Source: Chamaecyparis obtusa
Taxonomy: Eukaryota; Streptophyta; Pinopsida; Cupressales; Cupressaceae
Reading direction: 5' to 3'
NCBI GenBank assembly: GCA_027943335.1
Contig: BSBK01002159.1
Location: 1,849,501-1,913,500, forward strand
Length of the DNA: 64,000 bases
Part shown: piece by piece, positions 55,956 to 64,000 of the stretch
Layout of the letters: the number at the start of each line of letters is the position of its first letter
How positions within the stretch are numbered: the first letter of the stretch is position 1
Position numbers and translations under genes: made by a program
Notes under the pieces: model-generated
What the model was told of the DNA's origin: nothing
The model's input: only the letters and a program-made list of their open reading frames with translations
Database searches by the model: none

Positions 55956-58493
55956 TTGAGAGCTTTGTGCTACCTTTTCTTGTTATAGCCTTATTTAGGG
56001 AATATTTTAACTAAAATTATTAAAAGGCTTTATTATGTGATTACGGGAATGAGTTGATTAATCCTCAACCAACCATGGAAGTTGGAGAAGTTGTTTCCCT
56101 TAAAGCAACTCCTATAACCATATAGTTGGGGGATAAATTATTTCCCGAGAGGAGTTTGGGGAGATTAGGGGATTTGGGAGAAAATTTAGAGTTTGAGAGA
56201 AATTTAGTGATTATTGTTCTAGAAGTGTACTTTTGGGGGTTTCTATGTTGTTAAATTTGTTATTGGTTTTGTGAGGGAAAGTGTGGAGATTGTTTAGGAA
56301 GGAGGAAGGATTGGTTTCTGGAGGAAAATCTATCCAGGAGGCTACCATCTCACCATTTCTCAAAGCTTGGAGGATTTGCATAGGTGTGTTCATGTCTTTG
56401 AGAGGATTCTCTGCAGGACTCTAGGTACGGTCTGGAACCGGGATGAATCTCTTTTCTTCCCTATGTATATGTGTGTGTGACTTAGGAATAATGATTTATA
56501 TAATGTAGAAACTATGGATTGATAAGGAAGTTTATATGATTTTTTTTTCATGTATTGCAAACTGTGTATTCGAGAAGTTTATTGAATGTTTATGCAAAAG
56601 TCTCTTGTAAATTCTTCTTGGAAGTTTTGTGATTGCCTTTGATTATGTATTAAGTTTTATTTGACTATTTTATTATGGTTTAGGGAAGTTTAGAAAGGTT
56701 TAGGAAAGGTTAGGATGGTTTAGGGAAGGATGCAGTCAGGTTTTCCCCTTTTGTGCTTATGTTGGCTTTCGCTTTCAATTTAAAGTTTTGATTAGATAGT
56801 TTTGTTATGGGAGATAGGTTGTGTTGAGGAAGTGTTCTAGAAGTGATACTAGGGTACCTAAATTAGGTAGACCTTAGGGAACCTTTCCCAGGCACTCTCC
56901 ACACCTAAAAACCTCATTTTCAGGCAATTCCAGGAGATTCTAGGTACAATCTCATATGAACATCCTGGAATGTCGTAGGAGTTTGTACTAGTACCCATAC
57001 AAAATTTGGTAGATTTATATATGGGTATACATGTATTTCCATATGGGAAAGTATAGATTGTCGTATGGGGATTTAGAGGGTCATAGGGGCTCAAATGTGG
57101 CATATTTTGGGCTTGTGACCTCCATAACCTATTTCTTATGTTTGGGCTGCAACTTGTATCGCTTATGTATGTCCATCTCTTGCTTTTTTGGTATTATAAT
57201 GTGTTACTTATGATTTTTTAGTACTTGGCATATACTTGTGTTCATATTATGAGGCTAGGACTCATCTTGGTGGCCTGAGTGCACAGGAGGGTTCCCTAGA
57301 CCTACAAGTTGAACCTTTTGAAGTACTTTAAGATATCTTGGCTTGTGTGTGTGGGTAGGGGACTAAGTATCCTATTTTAGTGGCTCACCATAGGTGTTGG
57401 AACCCAAAGTGGTTGCCAGATGATCCTATGGGTGAGTTGGTAAAAAGTGATAACCTAATAATGGACTTGGGAAAGGGGAGGTTTTCAAAAGATAATGAAA
57501 GACACATAATTAAGTCCACATAGTCCTGTTGGAGTATCGGGACCATAGGTAACTACCAGGGTGGGTCCCTATTCAGAAAGGAGGGACCGAGGTTACATGG
57601 TTGTCAGGGAGGATCCCAATATGCAAGATATGTGATGACACTCACCCAGGTGGTATGCTAGAAAGCTAACCTATGTGTATAGTATGATGATATCTTGTTA
57701 TGTCTTATCTTTTGATTTCAATTTATTGATTTGTAAAGCCTTAGGTTGATTTCATCCTTGTGAGTATCTTGGTTCTATCTCCTAGCACGCAGGGTGGAAA
57801 TTCTTAGTTTCACATGGTTGGGTGGCAAATATCTTTCGAGGTACTGTTCGTGGTTCGCAGCTTGGATGTATTTCAGATTTCATGCAATGATAAAGATTTC
57901 TCAATTTGTATCATGTATTATTGAAAATAAATATGTAAAGATCTATTTTTAAGCCTTTGAGCCATTCAATGTAATAGTTAATGTAAAACTCTTTGTTATA
58001 AGAAATTGGAAGAACCAAGCAATGTAATCAGGGAGGGATAGTTTTAGGGATTTTCAAGGGATGTTATTTGAAGATTAAAAAGTTGTAATGAAAAGATTAA
58101 TCTTGTATTAACTCTTTTATCTCTCCTATGTTGAAATGAAAAGCAATGTTCTAGAGGTAAAGGTTTGATTGAAATTTTTAAAGGTAGTTATTCAATGTGT
58201 AGGTAAAAGGAATGAAAATGAAAGATATAGTTATGAAAGAAATATTACTCTCTTACCTTTCTCTTATATTCTGAAATACAAAGTAAAGGAAAAGGAAAAG
58301 GAATTCAATTTGATTAAGAAATGAAATGAAATGCTCTTATATTGGTAAATGAATTCAATAAGGGAACCTTAAGGAATGTACTTGTGAATGTTAATAATGA
58401 AATGTTAGAATGTTAGAAAAAAATTGTTATATGTAATTTTAGGTTAAAAGACTTGATTCCTTATGGGTTCCTTGGTGGGGACATTACACTTAT

Positions 58494-59790
58494 CAATACT
58501 TCCATCAGATTTACACTTAGTTTTGTATACCCATCTTGTACCAATAACTTCCTTACCAAGAGGTAATTGAACCAAATCTCATGTGTCATTCTTTTCAATT
58601 GTGTCTATTTCATTTTTCATTACTTCAATCCACTCTTCTGTTTCTTGAGCTTGTTCAAATGTTTGTGGCTCATTATTTTCCATGATTTGATTCATCAATG
58701 TAAAATTCACATTTTCTTGTCATTTTTCATGATTTTGTTGTCATTTTTTCAAAATTTGAATCCAACATAAGAGTTGATGGATGTTTCTTTTCTATCCTTC
58801 TATGATATTTTTTTATTTTCTTTCTCCTATGCTAGATGATTCAGGTACATCTTCTTCCTCCTCTTCAATCTAATCAATTACTATCTCTTTTTTTTTCATT
58901 TTCTTTGGTATATTCTACTAATTCATTGAATACCACATATCTTCTTATCACAAGCTTTTTTCCTATTAGATCATACAACCTGTATGCTTTATTTTTCGGT
59001 TCCATAACCAATAAAAATACATTTAAGGCCTTTATCATCTAACTTGGACCTTTTTTTCTATTGCTATGTGTTTATAAGCATCACATCCAAATACTCTAAA
59101 GTGGTCAACACTCGACTTTACCCCGGACCATGATTTTTCAGGATTCATTCCTTTAACCTCTTCTATAGGACTTCTATTTAGAAGATACATTATTGTGTAT
59201 ATTGCTTCTGCCCAAAAAAAATTATCGAAATTCTTCTCTTTCAACATACATCTTTCCATTTTAACAATTTTCCTAGTCTTCCTTTCATCAACTCCATTTT
59301 GGTGTGGAGTGTAGGAAGTAGTGAACTCTCTCTTGATTCCATGATTTTTACAAAAAATCAATAAACTGATTTGACTTGTACCCACCTCCATTGTCTAACC
59401 TTATCACTTTGATATACTTACCACTTTTTTTTTCAACCAACCTCTTGAACTCTATAAAAAAATTTAAATACTTCTAATTTTGTAACCAAACAATACACCC
59501 AAGTTTTTCTTGAGTAATCATCAACAAAAGTTAGAAAATACTTTGATTTGTTCAAAGAGGGTGTTTCCATAGGACCACACAAATCAATATGGATTATCTC
59601 AAGATGTTTTTTAGCTCTACTAGATTTTCCAAAAGGAAATTTTATCCTATGTTGTTTCCCAACAATACATTTTCACACACCTCTTTTTTATCTTCAATAA
59701 AGGGTAGACCTTCAACCATTTTTAATCTTTTGAGTAAAAGCAACCATTAAAAATGAGATGACCATATCTTATATGTCAAATTTTACTTTC
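58494..59790 (-). pseudogene. Outer copia: integrase and entry to RT
   Basis: Minus strand: degenerate GAG-pre-integrase, integrase core fragments, then HQNGVDERKTRKIVKMERCM (catalytic Glu region), KNFDNFFWAEAIYTIMYLLN, FRVFGCDAYKHI, the C-terminal GLKCIFIGYG, and the RT entry ending VYKTKCKSDGSID at the gypsy junction. Numerous stops and shifts. It joins directly to KTRLVAKGYTQ at 41581 once the gypsy is removed. Confidence 0.88.
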
Positions 59791-59859
59791 ACTCATTTCA
59801 CTAGACCTTAGTGCTTGGTTCCCATGAGTAAAATGAATAGGGAACATCCTATCTATTGT

Positions 59860-61180
59860 CATTTTTTCTCTTGCAACAACTGCATTCCCTTTTAATTCAT
59901 TATTATTAAAAGTTACTTGATAATTTTTCTCTAACATTTCTCCAACAGGAAAAAAAATTATTTTTGAGTGTTGGAACCAATAATGTTTCATTGATATTCT
60001 TTACTTCACCATATTCAATTGTAATTGCAATGGTACCCTTACCTTTTCTTCTATGAGAATTATTATCTCCTAGTACTACAGTACTTTGATTCTTTTGATC
60101 CAATTGAAAAATAAGTTCTCATTAGATGTCATATGTGATGAACATCCAAATTCTATGTACCCTACATATTTTCACTGGAATTTGTATTGAAGCAAGAAAT
60201 GAACAAATTTTTCTTATCTTCAATAGTGATATGAGCACTTCTCTTCTCAGTTTCACTTTGTTTACTCCAACATTTTGAAGCATAATGTCCAAACTTATTA
60301 CAATGAAAGCATTGGACATTCTTTTAACTATTATCTCCCCCATTACTTCTACCTCTTCCTCTTCCTGCTCCTCTAAAGTTGCTACTTCTTCCTCTTGAAT
60401 AATTTCCTCTTCCTCTTCCTGCTACTCTGAAGTTGCTACTTCTTCCTCTAGAATAATTTCCTCTTCCTCTAGAATTGCTAGATTCACCTTTGTATTCATA
60501 CTTATTGTTATCATCATGTTTACAATAGCTCTTGAATAATGTGTTTCTTTTGCTCTTATATTTTCTTTAGAGGAAAATGATTTCTCTAAGCTTTCTTCAT
60601 TACTTTTCATTCTTTCTTCAGCAGTTAACAAAATTCCACTTAATTCATCAATTTGCATGCTTGAGAGAACCTTAGAAATATCAATTTTAGAGACCACACC
60701 TTCAAATTTTAGAATCAAAATTATCAAAATATTTTCAATGACATTTTTTCATCTACATATTCCCCTAGTATTTTCATCTGACTCACTAGACCTTCTACCT
60801 TTGTCAGAAATTCATTGAGAGATTCACTAGTTGTCATTTTTACATTTTCAAAGCTTTTCCTTATTGTTTGTAATTTAGCAATTTGTGCACCTTGATATGA
60901 ATTACTTAATATTTTCCATGTTTTATTGGAATTAAAAACACCACTTATCCTAGGAAAGATAGCTTGAGTGATTGCACCCTGAATCAAGAATAAAGCTTCA
61001 TTATATTTCTTTATATTTGCTTTCTATTCCCTTTTTTGTTGGTCAATTAGTGCATTTACATCTGCTATTTTAACATAGTTGTTTTAACAATTGTCCACAA
61101 ATCCTTAGATTTAAGTAGATTTTTCATTCTAGTACACCAATATACAAAATTTTCTCCTTCAAAGACGGTAATCAACATAT
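59860..61180 (-). pseudogene. Outer copia: gag, CCHC knuckle and protease region
   Basis: Gag starts near 61173 (ITVFEGENFVYWCTRMKNLL, KDLWTIVKTTML) and continues with IAKLQTIRKSFENVKMTTSE, LNEFLTKVEGLVSQMK and LSSMQIDELSGILLTAEERM. The CCHC knuckle is intact (CFHCNKFGHYASKC, about 60306-60265). An Arg/Gly- or Glu-rich repeat from CTCTTCCTCTTCC-type DNA lies at 60350-60475. Protease traces follow to about 59900. Several stops and frameshifts. Confidence 0.85.
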
Positions 61181-61304
61181 TAGACATTACATTGCCTGTC
61201 ATATTTTTATAAAAAAATATGCACAATGACCCAAGTTGATCAACACAGTCTAGGATAGATCTACAAATGAATACTCTCCTTGTCCCTTCAAATGGGACCC
61301 ACAC

Positions 61305-62090
61305 ACAAAATGATTTTTTTTAATATTTAAATTTTGGAGAAATAAGTGTCAGTTTAAACCGATAATGCACTTAGTTACAAAAGATTGATATGCCTCTTAC
61401 AACAAAACTTTGATAAAAATTCTAATTCCTCAATAGAAAAAATCTCTTATATGATCATCCAATCATTATGCATTATGTAAAAGAGATTTTTTGTTTTTAA
61501 CAAAAACACTACCATATTTTTAAAAAGAAAATTATAAAATCTCTTGTAAAAACTAATCTCCACCGAATCAAAGTCCTAAAAAGAAATCTAATGTTTAAAA
61601 CTTCTTTCCAAGAAAAAGAAAATTTTCATGCACCGAATCAAAGTCCTAAAAATAAATCTAATGTTTAAAACATCTTTCCAAGAAAAAGAAAATTTAACAT
61701 GAAAATTTTCTTTGGTAGGCTACCTCCTTCCACACTTCTCCACACTTCTCCACACTTCTTCTTACACTAGCTGAGCACACTGCCTCCTTCCAACAAATGG
61801 CTACACTTTCTATTGGCCTCTGCAAAAAGGGAAAAAAATACATATGCTTGTACTATTTCCCAGCCAGTACGATGATAAAATTTCAAGATTGGCCAATGGT
61901 CATTCTTTCTATATTAGTGGCAAGCATTGACTTGAAACAATAGCTTCTTTTTCCTTTTAGCTATGTAAATTGAAACAACATATGTGTATGCAATCAACAT
62001 CTTCTCTTCTCCTACAAACACAAACACACTTTTAGACTTTTCTAATTTATACTCCACCAAATTCTTTTGGCTCTCCAATTTTTTTAAGAT
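61305..62090. other. Outer copia leader, non-coding
   Basis: Between PBS and gag. It has a direct repeat of about 65 bp (CACCGAATCAAAGTCCTAAA at about 61562 and 61631) and a short CTCCACACTT repeat (about 61735-61755). Confidence 0.6.
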
Positions 62091-62092
62091 TT

Positions 62093-62105
62093 GGCTTTGA
62101 TACTA
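62093..62105 (-). other. Outer copia primer binding site (mutated)
   Basis: Minus strand TAGTATCAAAGCC against the expected TGGTATCAGAGCC: two G-to-A changes. Two bases separate it from the LTR at 62108. Confidence 0.8.
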
Positions 62106-62107
62106 GA

Positions 62108-62377
62108 TGAAGGCAACTAACTTAATAATTTGTTGATCATAAAACAAGAAATATCCAAAAGCTCCAAATTGTCTTAATGAAATGAGAGGAAGGGCATCCA
62201 TTGTATATAAAATTAAAAGGAAGGTGACCTTATGGGATACAACCATACACACCAACAATACAACTATAATACTGAATATCTCCAACTATCAACTACAAAA
62301 TTAACCATCTATTTAATATCAAGTTGTGAAGTCAATAAGGATTGCAGGCAAGCCCCAAATGGGCATTATTGTTGTCA
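62108..62377 (-). repeat. Outer copia 5' LTR (270 bp)
   Basis: TGAAGGCAACTAAC to GGGCATTATTGTTGTCA, partner of 37225-37504. Confidence 0.92.
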
Positions 62378-62382
62378 AATAT

Positions 62383-62774
62383 AAATATTAGTAAAATATT
62401 ATTTTAAAAATAAATAATAAGTAATAAACTTATCATACATAGTCTACATTGGTTTCAAATTGGCTATTTGTAATAGATATAAGAAAATTTAGCTTGAATG
62501 TGACTCTTTCAACATTATAAATTGTTTAAAAAGGGGATCTTATCTTCAAGTTTGACTATTAAGATATTATTTATAGATAGAATTGATATGATTAATAATT
62601 TTGATGATTTTCATAGTTCTCATCTGTTTTGAGAAGGAAATAAGGTTGTTGACAAGTTTGCTAATATTGGTGTTGGGCAATCTAATGAAAAATGGTAGGA
62701 GGCTATTGGCACCATCCCTATCAATATCAAGTTGTTACTATATGAAGATTTCAAATCACTCTAAGTGGGCGGTA
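62383..62774. other. Flank between outer copia and next LTR
   Basis: AT-rich, no feature recognised. Confidence 0.4.
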
Positions 62775-64000
62775 TGTAATGCCCACCCTAGTATCTACAT
62801 ATTTTGGATGGACAAGATTATTACTTTCATACTTTGGATTATGTGTTTGGACTATGTTATTTCATGATGGGACATTTGATTTCATATATTTTGGTTAATA
62901 GAGTTTATTATGAGATATTAATTAATTTGAAATAAAATGATGAATGATTAGAAATAAACTATCTGTAAAATGTTTTACATTTGATTTATATTATGATGGA
63001 TCTAACCCTACTAACCCCACTATGTTCTAATGATTACACTGGTTGATGTGAGTGTAGGATGAGGAGAGGCAGTCATAGTTGCTCCTACGGGAGGTCCACG
63101 TGATGTCGCACTCTCCCTCCTTCTTTGCCATTATCTGTTTATATTTATGTATATGCATGTTGGTTGGTGATGTAGGATGCAGGTACCAAGCATCATCTCC
63201 ACCTAGCTACACAGGTCTGAGCATGCCTTCAAAATACTCAAATTGTTGTTGTGTCAATATTTAACCAAGATACTCTCGAAGTTACCCATGGACTTAGATT
63301 TATGTTAGGTAGATACCCTAGTTGGGAAATTATAATGCAGTTTACATTGTGGTCTTGTGTTTCGATGTTGGTTTGAATTTATGTTATGAGTTAGAATTAA
63401 CCTTGTTTATATGGATAATAATTATTCTATAATTATGTTATAATTATTTGTATGCTATATAAGTATGTGTATATGTGGGTGCACATGCATATACCCATGC
63501 TTATATAAATAATAATATTTATATGTTTTTATTGATTGAGTAAATGGTATGTTCTTTATAATAATTAAATAAAGTGAATTAAATAAATAAAGAGGGAAAA
63601 TGATATTAATAATAGTGTAATAATAAAAGTAAATGCTCTTTGTAGTCAAACTAGCTATCTAGGAGGGACTTGAACTCAAGACCTCCTAGAAGTTAGGCTA
63701 GTTGGTTTCCGTGTGTGCTATGAGTTTTCCTTGAGAGTTATTTGTTTGACTTTCTTGTTATAGTTTCTTTTAAAGCTATTTTAATTAAATTTATTAAAAA
63801 TTTGTTAAGTCATTTACGGGAATGATTTTTTTGGGTTTCCAACCATGGAAGTTGGAGAAGTTGCTTCCCATAAAGAAACTCCTCCAACCACATAGTTGAA
63901 GGATAAATATTTGCATTTTGGGGAGTGAGAGGGAGTTGGAGTTTTTGGAAAGTTTTTGTAGTTTTCTACATTGATGTTTTTTCCGGAAGTTATTTGTAGT
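62775..64000 (+). repeat. Third LTR of the same gypsy family, cut by window end
   Basis: Starts TGTAATGCCCACCCTAGTAT and runs in the same order as 41587 onward and 54769 onward (GATGGATCTAACCCTACTAA, TGATGTAGGATGCAGGTACC, tRNA-like block, AACCATGGAAGTTGGAGAAG). It lacks the (AT)n expansion. Whether it is a 5', 3' or solo LTR cannot be decided because its end is outside the window. Confidence 0.9.
63660..63725 (-). other. tRNA-related segment in third gypsy-family LTR
   Basis: This copy has the best B box: GAGTTCAAGTCCC (63677-63665) fits GGTTCRANYCC at 10 of 11 positions. The A-box region TAGCACACACGG (63720-63709) is more diverged. Confidence 0.45.

Larger units (their letters stand above)
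41587..58488 (+). mobile_element. Ty3/gypsy chromovirus-like element, nested
   Basis: Flanked by the perfect 5-bp target duplication cttat (41582-41586 and 58489-58493). LTRs begin TGTAATGCC and end GACATTACA: 5' LTR 41587-49996 (itself split by a copia) and 3' LTR 54769-58488. Internal order PBS, gag, protease, RT, RNase H, integrase, chromodomain-like tail, purine tract; integrase after RT is diagnostic of gypsy. All genes carry many stops, mostly TAG or TAA replacing CAG, CAA or TGG. The original element was about 12 kb. Confidence 0.95.
54769..58488 (+). repeat. Gypsy 3' LTR (3720 bp)
   Basis: Starts TGTAATGCCTACCCTAG and ends GGGGACATTACA, followed by the cttat duplication. Longer than the 5' copy mainly because of expanded dinucleotide repeats at 55143-55437. 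Confidence 0.94.
37225..62377 (-). mobile_element. Outer Ty1/copia element opened by nested insertions
   Basis: LTRs 37225-37504 and 62108-62377 are in the same orientation (TGAAGGCAACTAA..TCA) and flanked by aatct (37220-37224) and aatat (62378-62382), a 5-bp target duplication with one mismatch. Minus-strand order: PBS (62093-62105), gag, knuckle, protease, integrase, reverse transcriptase, RNase H, polypurine tract (37505-37516). The body is interrupted at 41582-58493 by a gypsy element and at 38486-41198 by a second insertion. Without these, the element is about 5.5 kb, normal for copia. Confidence 0.93.

Overview
The window looks like a repeat-rich seed-plant nuclear chromosome. It is AT-rich, with spliceosomal introns, wall-associated-kinase-like (WAKL) genes, Ty1/copia and Ty3/gypsy retrotransposons, and many (AT)n, (GA)n and (TG)n microsatellites. 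The size of the old nested insertions would fit a conifer or another large plant genome, but that is inference. I found no intact host gene, no rRNA or tRNA gene and nothing bacterial. The recognisable coding regions are transposon genes or broken receptor-kinase copies.

Layout. 1-3068: 5' part of a minus-strand copia element (LTR 2573-3068, PBS, gag, protease, integrase) cut by the window start. 3491-6199: a decayed, unrecognised seven-exon minus-strand gene lying just inside a terminal inverted repeat (TIR) end. About 6.27-9.32 kb: a roughly 3-kb degenerate satellite with a 640-670-bp higher-order period. 9.7-16.4 kb: hairpin cluster, LTR relics, a coiled-coil ORF relic, a second end of the same TIR family (13666) and simple repeats. 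17.5-36.7 kb: three tandem WAKL relics (17499-19921, 29350-31821, 36297-36690), with a truncated copia (about 22.1-24.6 kb), an unidentified transposon ORF (25.8-27.4 kb) and a LINE ORF1 relic (about 35.2-35.9 kb) between them.

37225-62377 is a copia element opened by nested insertions. Its reverse transcriptase was hit by a Ty3/gypsy chromovirus (41587-58488, TSD cttat, LTRs near 3.6 kb) and by a separate 2.7-kb insertion (38486-41198). The gypsy 5' LTR carries a younger GAG-protease-only copia (43937-48772). That copia in turn carries an 804-bp TIR element (45753-46556) with 28-bp perfect TIRs and a 6-bp target duplication. Another LTR of the gypsy family starts at 62775 and runs off the window.

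How the parts relate. The three WAKL copies share exon structure and 3' flanking sequence, so they arose by segmental duplication, then decayed with different lesions. The best candidate for something undescribed is the TIR family: three ends in this window, a 6-bp target duplication, palindromic GTACCCGA-type motifs inside two of the ends, and a multi-exon gene starting 500 bp inside one end. The 33-bp duplication flanking the inner copia is also hard to explain by ordinary integrase chemistry.
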